Shown here: piece by piece, positions 8,025-16,503 of the stretch
Layout: each line of letters opens with the position of its first letter
How positions within the stretch are numbered: the first letter of the stretch is position 1
DNA from: Fibrobacter sp.
Lineage (GTDB): Bacteria > Fibrobacterota > Fibrobacteria > Fibrobacterales > Fibrobacteraceae
Length of the DNA stretch: 49,427 nucleotides
Reading direction: 5' to 3'
NCBI GenBank assembly: GCA_016285835.1
Contig: JAEERM010000012.1
Span: forward strand, 1 to 49,427
Made by a program: the position numbers and the translations under genes
Notes under the pieces: model-generated
What the model was told of the DNA's origin: nothing
The model's input: the letters and a program-made list of their open reading frames with translations, nothing else
Databases searched by the model: none

Positions 8025-8462
8025 ATGAAAATTATTAGAGTGACAAAGGAATGTGAACGGGCCGGTGCGTACTACGTGCGTATCCAGGCGATGATGCGCA
8101 AACACCAGATTCCGCTCGATGCCGAAATAGATTCGCACGACGGCGAGAACTGCCATTACATTCTTGCGCTGGACGATATTTACCCTGTTGCCACCTGCCG
8201 CTGGTTTGAAGTTCACGAGGGAGTGGCCGAAATCGGGCGTGTCGTGGTGTTGCCGGAATACCGAGGCCAGCACTTGGGCCAGGCCGTTGTCGCCGAGGCC
8301 GAAAAGTGGATGCGAGAAGCAGGATACCGCAAGGCGGTCGTATCAAGTCGCGTTGGTGTCGAGGACTTCTACAAAAAGCTAGGGTATAGTTTTAACGAAA
8401 ACGGCACACCGCACCATGACACGTTCCAGTGCGTGTACATGGAAAAGGTCTTTGATTTGTAG
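8025..8462 (+). CDS. GNAT family N-acetyltransferase
   Basis: 145 residues with the acetyl-CoA-binding core: IGRVVVLPEYRGQHLGQAVV around residues 70-90 (the R/Q-x-x-G-x-G/A motif as RGQHLG), followed by a helix and VEDFYKKLGYS near the C-terminus. It resembles the ElaA/YjcF type of small acetyltransferase. The acceptor substrate cannot be read from sequence. The ATG at 8025 sits 8 bases after TATATT; an ATG four bases earlier is out of frame and closes quickly. Confidence 0.88.
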   Translation: MKIIRVTKECERAGAYYVRIQAMMRKHQIPLDAEIDSHDGENCHYILALDDIYPVATCRWFEVHEGVAEIGRVVVLPEYRGQHLGQAVVAEAEKWMREAGYRKAVVSSRVGVEDFYKKLGYSFNENGTPHHDTFQCVYMEKVFDL

Positions 8463-8474
8463 GATGCGGAAGTT

Positions 8475-9194
8475 ATGCCGGGCTCTGAAAAGATTTGTGA
8501 CTATGCCTTATTGCGGCTGATTTTGATATGCGTGAGCATGTTTGTTTTCCCAGCGTGGGCAGACTCTGCGGATAAGGATTCTTCTCTTGGATGGGGAGAA
8601 ATTATTAACGAGGTGCTTTCATGTAAAGACGACGATTATGAATGTAAAAAGCGCGAAGGTGAAATTCACAAGCGCGAAAATGAGGAAAATGCGCTTCGCG
8701 TTAAAGAAATTCGGAGAACTTGGCGCGAGAAGAATCGAGCATACAAGACGGGCTACTTGGGAATTGCCTTGACCATGCCTTTTTTAGCTGAAGAAAAAGA
8801 GGTCACGAGCGGTGCGGAACTTGTTTGGGGGTTTGTTTCTCGGCTTGGGGAACTTTTTATGTCGCTGGGTGGTGGCGCAAATTTATCGGCGGCACTTGTT
8901 GATGCGAACATTTTTTACAGGCCGCCTATCGACATGAACGGCATCTGGAAAATCGCTCCCGAAGTAGGAGTCGGTGTAACGTCTTATGAACCGTTTGATA
9001 GCGATGATGACATCCAGCCGTTATATCACTATTCGTTGGGGGGCCGTTACGAACATACCCTGCAAGATCGCAGGAATATTATTGAAGACGAAGATGTGCT
9101 AATCAACGGGGTGAGCACCGGGTGTGCCGTGTGGATGAACTATGCGGACTTCGCTGGAGTCAAGTGCGATGTCCGATTCGGGTTGTATTTGTAA
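8475..9194 (+). CDS. Secreted protein, possibly a small outer-membrane barrel, unknown function
   Basis: 239 residues. A GGAAG Shine-Dalgarno precedes the ATG. The N-terminus has a hydrophobic segment ending FPAWADS, consistent with signal peptidase I cleavage. Residues about 45-80 are highly charged (many Glu, Lys and Arg, likely helical). The second half has alternating hydrophobic/polar strands (PEVGVGVTSY, YSLGGRYEHT, VRFGLYL at the C-terminus), as in small beta-barrels. No family was recognised. The first nine residues, MPGSEKICD, mirror those of the TfoX-N gene 825 bases upstream and are unusual for a signal peptide, so the true start could lie a little further in. Confidence 0.6.
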   Translation: MPGSEKICDYALLRLILICVSMFVFPAWADSADKDSSLGWGEIINEVLSCKDDDYECKKREGEIHKRENEENALRVKEIRRTWREKNRAYKTGYLGIALTMPFLAEEKEVTSGAELVWGFVSRLGELFMSLGGGANLSAALVDANIFYRPPIDMNGIWKIAPEVGVGVTSYEPFDSDDDIQPLYHYSLGGRYEHTLQDRRNIIEDEDVLINGVSTGCAVWMNYADFAGVKCDVRFGLYL

Positions 9195-9280
9195 GGACCA
9201 TTTTCCCGCCGATGTTCTTACGAAAAATAGTTCTTGACTCACGTTTCAAGGATTTTATGTCTTTTTCCTGTTCGTCTTTC

Positions 9281-9529
9281 CTAACCACCAATCACTGTTT
9301 ACTATTTAGGCACGAGGCTCGGGGCACGAGCGATGAGTTTTCAGATGATTAGTAAGCAGTAAAAAAGTCAAATTCGGAGATTACCACTTCCTACTTCCTA
9401 CTGTCTACTTCCTACTATCTCACACCTCAAAGCGAGCTTGCGAGCGCCCTCATACCTCAGAGCGAAGCGACCTCACTCCTCATAGCTCCTAACCACTGTC
9501 TACTGCCTACTGTCTACTTCCTACTAACT
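9281..9529. repeat. Intergenic mosaic of short repeated words (region A)
   Basis: The gap 9195-9506 holds no gene. From 9281 it is built of words seen elsewhere in the window: CTAACCACCAA, GGCACGAG with CGATGAG, CTACTGTCTACTTCCTACT (twice) and CACACCTCAAAGCGAGC with small self-complementary cores. The last copy (9495-9528) runs into the 3' end of dsbD and encodes its final residues. Confidence 0.75.
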
Positions 9530-11354
9530 CCACAATTCCCGCTGCGGTCAGCAATTCCGGCAGTACGATTTGCCTTGTGGCATCCCCTTCGGGGTAGATT
9601 GCGTAGGCGGGCACTCCTGATTTTTGCATGCTTTGTAGCAATGCGTTCACTTCGGGGGTCTCGCGTGTCCAGTCGGCTTTGACAAGGGCGACGTTCAGGC
9701 TGTCCATGGCGCGGCGGAAACTTTCGCCGCTCAGCACGGCGGCTTCGTTCGCCTTGCAGGTGAGGCACCAGTCGGCGGTCACGTCGATGAACACGGTGCG
9801 CTTCGCTTTCGCAAATTCTTCAATCAGTTCAGGGGTGTATCGGAACCATCCGTCTTCGGTCATTTGTTCCTGGAGGCGCGCGTTGAATTTTTCGCTAGCC
9901 GCCCGTTCGTATTCGGGGGCGACAATCCCGAACCATATCGAGAACAGCGCAATGACGGCGAGGGCGATGCCAGCGACTTCGCGGGTGAACGCGGTTACCG
10001 GTGGTGCAAACTTGCCGAGCAGCACGCTGCAAGCGACGCTCATGACGGCGATGATGGCGAATATCCCGACGCCGGAGAGCCCGGCTTGTTCATTCACAAT
10101 CCAGAAGAGCCAGGCGACGCTCGCGAGCAGCAAGACTCCCATGACCTTTTGCAGGCGGACCATCCAGGCGCCTGGCTTGGGGAAGACCTTGAGAACCTTG
10201 GGGAAGGCGCTCACCAAAATATAGGGGAGGGCAAGCCCGAGCCCGGCGGCGGTAAAGAAGAGGAACAATACCGGGGTGCTCTGAGCGAAGGCGAATCCCA
10301 TAGCTGTGCCGAGGAAGGGCGCAGAACACGGGGTGCTCAAGAGGACAAGCAGGGCGCCGGTAAAGAAGGCCCCGGCGAGCCCGTGCTTGTGCCCGGCGGC
10401 ATCCATCTTGGTAGTGGCGTTCCACGGGAGCCATATCTCGAACACGCCGAAGAAACTCATGGCGAATGCGGTCAGAATGACGGTCATGAAGGCGATGAAG
10501 CCTGCGCTCTGGAACTGCATGCCCCAGCCGGCGGACCCGCCGCCGGCTTTGACGGCGGCGACGACGGCGGCGAGGACCCAGAAGCTTGCGAGGATGCCCG
10601 CCGTCGTGGCTCCTCCCAAGGCGAGGAGCCGTCCGCGGCTTTCGCCCGCCTGCTTGATGAGGCTGAAGAGTTTGAGCGAGAGCACCGGCAACACGCACGG
10701 CATCAGGTTCAAGATGATTCCGCCGATAAAGGCGAACAGGAGCAGCGCGAGGATTCCGGCAGGGGCGCCTTCTTGCGGTACCGTCCCTATCTCATTTTCG
10801 TTTTTTTTTAAGGAACTGCCCTGGCGGCTGTTCAACCCGAGTTCGCCCATCTTGATTGTCTTTTTCGCGGGCGCAAGGCAAATGGAATTGTCGCAGGCCT
10901 GGTAGTGGAAGGTCACGTTGGTGGTGAGCGTGTCGTAATCGGCTTCGACGCTGTCTACGGGGAGGACGACTTTGAACTCGCCTTTGAACACGAGGTTTTC
11001 AAGGTCGAGCGCCTCGCTGTATTCCTTGATAGGTTCGGGCCACTTGGGCTCGCCGAAGTGTACGCCTAACGCTGCGATTTCGATGGAAGAGGGCTTGAGG
11101 AATTCGTCAGCGGCGATGCTCGCGTTCACGTGCCAGTTGTCGGGGATGGTAATCCAAACCGTGACGCTGGACCCCTTTTGCAATTTGCCTGCGGAGTAGT
11201 TCATGGACATGTCCGGAGGGGGCATATTGTTCATGTTGAATTCTTCAGCATGGCAAATGTTAAATAAAAAAAGGCAAATGGCCAAAAGATTCCAAATAAG
11301 CAATTTTGGCTTGCGTAAAAATATATTATTCGTCAAAATCATAGTTTTTTTCAT
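9507..11354 (-). CDS. dsbD: Thiol:disulfide interchange protein DsbD
   Basis: 615 residues with the three DsbD parts. After a signal peptide there is a periplasmic DsbD-alpha domain with the pair C154-x4-C159. Next comes a membrane domain of about eight helices with Cys220 in LNLMPCVLP and a second Cys in LLSTPCSAPF. The C-terminal thioredoxin domain has C530-L-T-C533. It carries electrons from cytoplasmic thioredoxin across the inner membrane to periplasmic disulfide reductases or apocytochrome maturation. The start is ambiguous between 11354 and an ATG at 11342; neither has a Shine-Dalgarno and both keep the signal peptide. The last residues VGSRQ are encoded by an intergenic repeat word. 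Confidence 0.92.
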   Translation of the reverse strand: MKKTMILTNNIFLRKPKLLIWNLLAICLFLFNICHAEEFNMNNMPPPDMSMNYSAGKLQKGSSVTVWITIPDNWHVNASIAADEFLKPSSIEIAALGVHFGEPKWPEPIKEYSEALDLENLVFKGEFKVVLPVDSVEADYDTLTTNVTFHYQACDNSICLAPAKKTIKMGELGLNSRQGSSLKKNENEIGTVPQEGAPAGILALLLFAFIGGIILNLMPCVLPVLSLKLFSLIKQAGESRGRLLALGGATTAGILASFWVLAAVVAAVKAGGGSAGWGMQFQSAGFIAFMTVILTAFAMSFFGVFEIWLPWNATTKMDAAGHKHGLAGAFFTGALLVLLSTPCSAPFLGTAMGFAFAQSTPVLFLFFTAAGLGLALPYILVSAFPKVLKVFPKPGAWMVRLQKVMGVLLLASVAWLFWIVNEQAGLSGVGIFAIIAVMSVACSVLLGKFAPPVTAFTREVAGIALAVIALFSIWFGIVAPEYERAASEKFNARLQEQMTEDGWFRYTPELIEEFAKAKRTVFIDVTADWCLTCKANEAAVLSGESFRRAMDSLNVALVKADWTRETPEVNALLQSMQKSGVPAYAIYPEGDATRQIVLPELLTAAGIVELVGSRQ

Positions 11355-11502
11355 ATATTTTGCACATGGGATGTGAGCGCATTAGAAAATATAAAAATTT
11401 GCTAATCGCATTTGATATATGGACTACGAATCAGGGCGGTTCCAAAATTTTTAGTTCCCAAAGAATAACGTCAACCTGATAGCGACGGAAAAAGAACTTT
11501 GA

Positions 11503-11523
11503 ACAAATGTGTGACGCATTTGT
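11503..11523. promoter_or_regulatory. Inverted repeat upstream of the sigma factor gene
   Basis: ACAAATG (11503-11509) and CATTTGT (11517-11523) are perfect 7-bp inverted repeats with a 7-base spacer. They lie about 65 bases before the sigma gene start, so they could be an operator or a leader hairpin. The rest of the 232-base gap shows no gene. Confidence 0.4.
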
Positions 11524-11586
11524 GGGTTTCTTCTCGTTTTTGAGGAACTGAGGTCGGAAAAGGCCCTCTTCATTAGGGGAAAAGGA

Positions 11587-12102
11587 ATGGCATTGTCTCT
11601 AGTGCAAAAGGTAAGAGAGGAGTGTTATAGGATTTGTAAAACGAAAAATGAAGCCGACGATCTTTGTCAGATGACTCTCTATAGGCTGATCAAGAACGTC
11701 CGCAATATCGAGAGTCCTGAATCCCTCATGGCTTATGTGCATAGTGTGTTGATGAATACCTACATAGAGCAGAAACGTCGCCGGGGCAGGGAAACTCCCT
11801 TTTCGCACCTGATGGAAAAACCGGGTGTCTACAATGCCGACCTTGATGAGAATGTCGTTTCGAACTATGTACTCGGGGTCGAAGATGTTAGCAAAAGCTG
11901 CATAAAACGGTTGTCTAACGTTCTTTCTCCGTTGGAAAAACAGATTCTGGAGCTTACATCTCTCCAAGGGTTTGTTTCTAGGGAGGTTTGCTCTGCGCTC
12001 GGGCTTACACCCAACAAGGTCGCGAAGGCCAAGACGAAGGCCAAGGAAAAAATGAGGGCGGCTGCGAAGATTTCGGATATACCGCCGTCTTGGATGAACT
12101 AG
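11587..12102 (+). CDS. ECF-like RNA polymerase sigma factor
   Basis: 171 residues. An N-terminal region-2-like segment (KNEADDLCQMTLYRLIKNV, then LMAYVHSVLMNTYIEQKRR) is followed after about residue 105 by a region 4 helix-turn-helix (LSPLEKQILELTSLQGFVSREVCSALGL). This is the short two-domain ECF pattern. The ATG follows a purine-rich AGGGGAAAAGGA. No anti-sigma gene lies next to it; the next gene encodes a secreted propeller protein. It may control envelope genes, but its targets cannot be inferred here. Confidence 0.78.
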   Translation: MALSLVQKVREECYRICKTKNEADDLCQMTLYRLIKNVRNIESPESLMAYVHSVLMNTYIEQKRRRGRETPFSHLMEKPGVYNADLDENVVSNYVLGVEDVSKSCIKRLSNVLSPLEKQILELTSLQGFVSREVCSALGLTPNKVAKAKTKAKEKMRAAAKISDIPPSWMN

Positions 12103-12179
12103 GCCGGATAGCCCATGTATGTGGACCTTTTTTGGGGGATGTGTTTTTTTGCAGGTGCAAAATTTCGTAATTTTGTTTT

Positions 12180-14420
12180 GTGAAGTTTTTAGCGTATCTT
12201 ATCTTGCTCCTGGCGTTGGCGATGCCCTCGTTTTCGGCCGATGTATGGCGAAATTACGGTAGCCCCTATCCGGTGCGTTCAGGCCTCACCTATGGTGAAG
12301 GGGTCTTGTTGGCTACGGCATCGGGCATTCGGTTCCTCTCTCCGGATGCTGATTACCTCTTTTCCTCGGTAGACGGATTGGAGACATCGTCGTTCTATGC
12401 GTTGACTCTAAGCAAAGCGGGTATTTTTGCAGTATCCGAATATGGCTTGATTGCCGGATGGAATATCGAAAAGGAATATTGGAATGTGATCAATCGCTCC
12501 TATGTCTCGAATGGAGTGCGCCTTATTCAGGACATGGTTGTAGGATACAAGACCTTCCTTGTTCTTGCGTTCGAAGACCGTCTTGCTTTTTTTGATATCA
12601 AGAAACGTCGTTCTATCTTGACGATCAACAAGGTTGGCAAGAATTCTTTGCTGTCGACTCCGGTCCAGGCGCTGAGTGTCCATAAGGATACTCTCTATGT
12701 TTCTGTGGGGACGACGCTCTACAAACGCTACATCGATTGGGACAACATTGAACAGGATATCCGCCTTGTCGATCCTGAATCATGGAGTGTTGAACGCGAA
12801 GGAGAAATTATCCGAACAATTGCTTGGAAGGGGAATGCCTTGAAAACCTTCTCGGTGAGAGGTCAATGGGAATGGGACGATGACGGCAAGTTGACCACTA
12901 CGGCGCAGGATTCGTCTGAAATCATGGTGAAGGGAGTTCCCGTGACAGATAAGCTCTTTTACCAAGATGGCTTAAGCAATGTCTTTTGGATTGGACTGAC
13001 CAAGTCTTATGCGTACTTGGTTGGTGAATATTTTGTCTCTAGGTACGACCTAAAAAAGAAGACGGCTACGGACTTTTCCCCCATCAGCAATTTTACGTTG
13101 AATGGGACTTATGAAGTGCGCCCGAAGGCGGGTGGTGGCATCATCGCGGCTTCTCTTGATGGGGTAATATCCCATACGGTGGACCATGTCTGGCAGTACA
13201 GGGCGATTGTGGACGAAGGTCATATGAATGGTTCGGGATCTCTGTCCAACAGGATGAAGGTCCTTTCGTTCCTTCCGCCCGACAATGTTTTTTACCACAT
13301 ATGGGGTACCGGGTTCTTCCTCTTCTCTGAATTCGGCCATAAACTGATCAGTAGTTCTGCCAAGGATAAGAATCGATGCTACCACGGGTATGATAGAAAA
13401 CATGAGGATTACATTGTAACTGCAGGTTCTACCATTGCACCGGATTCGTCGGGATTCCTGACGACGGCATCGACCGTTGGAGGCTTTGACTTGATTTATG
13501 TGACGAAAGACGGTGAGTTTAGTTGCGCGAACCATGTGGGAAAAACTGACTTTTCCGGGCCTATTATCGCGACGCCGATAGAGGGCTCTTCGGACTGGCT
13601 TGTAATGGTGGCTGGCCGTAAAGTGGCTTCTTATGAATCTGAAGGTGCTTTGGAAGTCTTTCGCATTGCAGACCCTTCGAAGCGGGGCGGACGCCTAGAA
13701 ATTGTTAGCGAAAAAGTTATCCCCTCGACTTTTAAGGACTCTCCTGTTGATATGGCCTACGACAAAAAGGGGGGCTACCTTTGGATGGTGACAAAGGATC
13801 AGATTGCATATTGGGACATGGGGGATGCCGACAAGGATACGATCAAGGCTCCGCAAGTCGTGAAGGGGGTTATTGGAGCGGAATACACGTCTCTGGAATT
13901 TGACGTGCAAGGAAATCTTTGGATTGGTACGATTGGTCAAGGGGTGTACCGCCTGACTCGCAAGGGGGTTACGCAGGATACGCTCACGGCAAAGCAGTTT
14001 ACCGTCAAGAACGGGTTGCTTTCTAACGAAGTCCTTGATATCGCCATTGACCCTGTTTTGGGCGAAGCCTGGTTCTCGCACGAGACGGGCATTACCATGT
14101 ATGGTCGGAGTGACTTGCGAGACGTTTCGGATGAATCAACGGATTCTGTCAAGCACGATATTATCGCATATCCGAATCCGTTCCGTTTGGGAGAACATCG
14201 TTGCATCACTATTGACAATATTGGTGAAAATGCGGTTGTTTCTATCTATAATCGTGCTGGTCATTTAGTGCGGTCTTTTAACGAAAGCGAAACGAAGGGT
14301 GGCTCCGTGGATTGGAACGGGCTTTCCAAAAGAGGCAATATTGCCGCACCGGGTGTTTACTGGTATGTTGTCAAGAACTCTTCTGGGAAAAAGAAGGGCA
14401 AGTTTATCCTCATTCATTGA
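12180..14420 (+). CDS. Secreted beta-propeller protein with a T9SS-type C-terminal sorting domain
   Basis: 746 residues starting from a GTG, which is needed to keep the signal peptide MKFLAYLILLLALAMPSFSA. The body shows repeated propeller-like blades, such as LTYGEGVLLATASGIRFL and the sensor-type blade SLEFDVQGNLWIGTIGQGVYRL, like the extracellular regions of hybrid two-component regulators. The C-terminus from about residue 660 (AYPNPFRLGE, then VVSIYNRAGHLVRSF and GVYWYVV) matches the FlgD-like/T9SS type A sorting fold. The protein is probably exported to the surface. It is followed after 2 bases by the tRNA nucleotidyltransferase gene. The ligand is unknown. Confidence 0.75.
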   Translation: MKFLAYLILLLALAMPSFSADVWRNYGSPYPVRSGLTYGEGVLLATASGIRFLSPDADYLFSSVDGLETSSFYALTLSKAGIFAVSEYGLIAGWNIEKEYWNVINRSYVSNGVRLIQDMVVGYKTFLVLAFEDRLAFFDIKKRRSILTINKVGKNSLLSTPVQALSVHKDTLYVSVGTTLYKRYIDWDNIEQDIRLVDPESWSVEREGEIIRTIAWKGNALKTFSVRGQWEWDDDGKLTTTAQDSSEIMVKGVPVTDKLFYQDGLSNVFWIGLTKSYAYLVGEYFVSRYDLKKKTATDFSPISNFTLNGTYEVRPKAGGGIIAASLDGVISHTVDHVWQYRAIVDEGHMNGSGSLSNRMKVLSFLPPDNVFYHIWGTGFFLFSEFGHKLISSSAKDKNRCYHGYDRKHEDYIVTAGSTIAPDSSGFLTTASTVGGFDLIYVTKDGEFSCANHVGKTDFSGPIIATPIEGSSDWLVMVAGRKVASYESEGALEVFRIADPSKRGGRLEIVSEKVIPSTFKDSPVDMAYDKKGGYLWMVTKDQIAYWDMGDADKDTIKAPQVVKGVIGAEYTSLEFDVQGNLWIGTIGQGVYRLTRKGVTQDTLTAKQFTVKNGLLSNEVLDIAIDPVLGEAWFSHETGITMYGRSDLRDVSDESTDSVKHDIIAYPNPFRLGEHRCITIDNIGENAVVSIYNRAGHLVRSFNESETKGGSVDWNGLSKRGNIAAPGVYWYVVKNSSGKKKGKFILIH

Positions 14421-14422
14421 TA

Positions 14423-15772
14423 ATGGATTCTATGGCCACGATTACAACCCTTTCCGGCGAAACGTACACTCCGGAACTTCCGGGGCGCCTATTGCATATT
14501 GTCCACGATATTCGTGAGGCGGGCGGGCGCGCATTCTTGGTCGGGGGCTGGGTCCGGGATGCCCTTTTAGGGCGGGATTGCCGGGACTACGACATCGAGG
14601 TCTACGATATCGGCCAAGAAGAGCTGGTGCCGATTCTCAAGAAGTATGGCCGGACGAACTTGGTGGGGAAGGCCTTCGGGGTGATTCACCTTGCGATGAA
14701 GGGCGAATCGCTTGATTTTTCGTTCCCGCGGACCGAAAGCAAGGTGGGTTACGGCCACCGCGGTTTCGTGGTGCATACCGACGAGAAGCTTTCTTTTAAA
14801 GAGGCGGCGCTCCGTCGCGATTTTACTATCAACGCGATGGGCATGGAACTGCCCGATTTGACTCTTTGCGACCCCTATGGCGGCATCGACGACTTGAAGG
14901 CGCATGTGCTGCGCCATGTGGGCCCCGCTTTTGTCGAGGATTCGCTGCGCATATTGCGCGGGGTACAGTTTGCGAGCCGTTTCGAGTGCTCGCTTGCACC
15001 CGAGACGGTCGATTTATGCAGGACGCTTTCGCTGGCCGACCTTTCGGTGGAGCGCCTTTTCGAGGAGTTCAAGAAATGGCTGTTGAAGCCGGGTAAGCCC
15101 TCGATGGGCCTGAAAGCTTTCCTGGATATTGGCTTGGACGGTTTTTTCCCTGAAATTGTACCTTTTGCCGGATCTTGGGACGTGCTCGGATGCTTGCTAG
15201 ATAACATGGTGGCTATCCGTGAGTCGGTTTTGCAGGAGAATCCCTCCGCATTGGATGGGGATGCGTGTGCGGAATGGGCTTTTGCTGCATTGCTTTCGGG
15301 GAATGCGCTTGCCTGCGTCGCTCCGGAGAGCGTGAAATCGGTTGCCGAAAAGTTCCTTATGCGTATCACGAACGAAACGCATCTGCTGAAAAAGGTTCCC
15401 GAAATCCTCGCTTGCTACGGTAGGCTCGACTTTGAAAATGTGCCCCCTGCACCGGAACTCCGGCGCCTCTCTGTTCGCCTGGGCGGGCTCAAGTTGCTTT
15501 GCCTGCTTGTGCAGGCGACTCCTGAAATTATGCTCAAAAAAAGCGGTTTTGCTGCCGAATTGGCCGCTGCTGCCCGCGAAATCGGTGTGTACGATGATGC
15601 CCCTCAGCCCTACTTGACCGGAAAAATGCTCATGGACATGGGTGTAAAACCAGGAAAGGAGATGGGGGTCATTATCAAGCGGAGCTTTGAGTTGCAACTG
15701 GATGGCGAAATCAAAAATATTTCGGATGCGCTTGCCTGGGCGAAAGAAATTAACTTATCTTTATCGACATGA
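14423..15772 (+). CDS. cca: tRNA nucleotidyltransferase (CCA-adding enzyme family)
   Basis: 449 residues of the class II nucleotidyltransferase family. Motif A is FLVGGWVRDALLGRDCRDYDIE, with the metal-binding DYDIE. Motif B is RRDFTINAMGME and motif D includes EDSLRILRGVQFASRF. The C-terminus has LTGKMLMDMGVKPGKEMG, typical of bacterial CCA enzymes. It adds or repairs the 3' CCA of tRNA in the cytoplasm; poly(A) polymerase cannot be excluded by motifs alone, hence the symbol is tentative. The start at 14423 lies 2 bases after the propeller gene; ATG 14432 is an alternative. The stop overlaps the next ATG (ATGA). Confidence 0.88.
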   Translation: MDSMATITTLSGETYTPELPGRLLHIVHDIREAGGRAFLVGGWVRDALLGRDCRDYDIEVYDIGQEELVPILKKYGRTNLVGKAFGVIHLAMKGESLDFSFPRTESKVGYGHRGFVVHTDEKLSFKEAALRRDFTINAMGMELPDLTLCDPYGGIDDLKAHVLRHVGPAFVEDSLRILRGVQFASRFECSLAPETVDLCRTLSLADLSVERLFEEFKKWLLKPGKPSMGLKAFLDIGLDGFFPEIVPFAGSWDVLGCLLDNMVAIRESVLQENPSALDGDACAEWAFAALLSGNALACVAPESVKSVAEKFLMRITNETHLLKKVPEILACYGRLDFENVPPAPELRRLSVRLGGLKLLCLLVQATPEIMLKKSGFAAELAAAAREIGVYDDAPQPYLTGKMLMDMGVKPGKEMGVIIKRSFELQLDGEIKNISDALAWAKEINLSLST

Positions 15773-16485
15773 AGTACTCGGCCCTTTTCTTGCTTTGCCT
15801 TGCGACAGGCGTTGCGTTTGCCGCACCGAAAACCGTGGCTCCGGAACCTGCTCCCGAAGAACTGAAGGACACCCGTGACGGGAAAGTCTACAAGACTGTC
15901 CGGATTGGAGACCAGGTCTGGATGGCGGAAAACCTGAACTACGCTACGCCGCAATCGTTCTGTTACGACGACCGATTTACCCTGTGCAAGACAAACGGGC
16001 GCCTGTACACTTGGCTTGGCGCGATGAATATTCCCGACAAGTTCAAGTCCGAACGCTATTCGTCCAAGCTCAAGAAAAATCACCAGGGCATTTGCCCCGC
16101 GGGCTGGCATGTGCCGACAAACGCAGAATGGCAATCCTTGGCCAAGGCGGTCGAAGCCGTCCAGGATACTTGCAACGAAGCCGATGTCTGTGCATGGAAA
16201 AATGTAGGCAAGGCGCTCAAGGCCGCTTCCGGCTGGGAAACCGAGGACGGGGATACCACCCCCAACGGCGAAAACACATCGGGCTTTGCCGCCATCCCGA
16301 GCGGTAGCCGCGACATGATCAGCAATTACGAGGGACTGGGCACGGCGGCGAGATTCTGGAGCGCCGAAGAAGGAATTGGCAACACCTACGATGCCTACCA
16401 CTGGACGCTGACTGAAGACATGCTGTATTTCGATGCCGGCTACAAGAACGAAGGCGGCTCCGTCCGCTGCGTCAAGAACAACTGA
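15769..16485 (+). CDS. Secreted protein with the Fibrobacter paralogous (FISUMP) domain
   Basis: 238 residues: a signal peptide (MKYSALFLLCLATGVAFA), a Pro/Glu linker, then a single FISUMP domain (TIGR02145). Diagnostic segments are DGKVYKTVRIGDQVWMAENL, CPAGWHVPTNAEW, GFAAIPSGSR, RFWSA and GGSVRCVKN. The family is expanded in Fibrobacter succinogenes and related to the formylglycine-enzyme/C-type-lectin-like fold. Its role is unsettled; surface or cell-envelope binding is often assumed. Six Cys suggest disulfides. The ATG overlaps the cca stop by four bases, so the two are translationally coupled despite different roles. Confidence 0.92.
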   Translation: MKYSALFLLCLATGVAFAAPKTVAPEPAPEELKDTRDGKVYKTVRIGDQVWMAENLNYATPQSFCYDDRFTLCKTNGRLYTWLGAMNIPDKFKSERYSSKLKKNHQGICPAGWHVPTNAEWQSLAKAVEAVQDTCNEADVCAWKNVGKALKAASGWETEDGDTTPNGENTSGFAAIPSGSRDMISNYEGLGTAARFWSAEEGIGNTYDAYHWTLTEDMLYFDAGYKNEGGSVRCVKNN

Positions 16486-16503
16486 TTCTTGGGGTGGGGC
16501 TAT

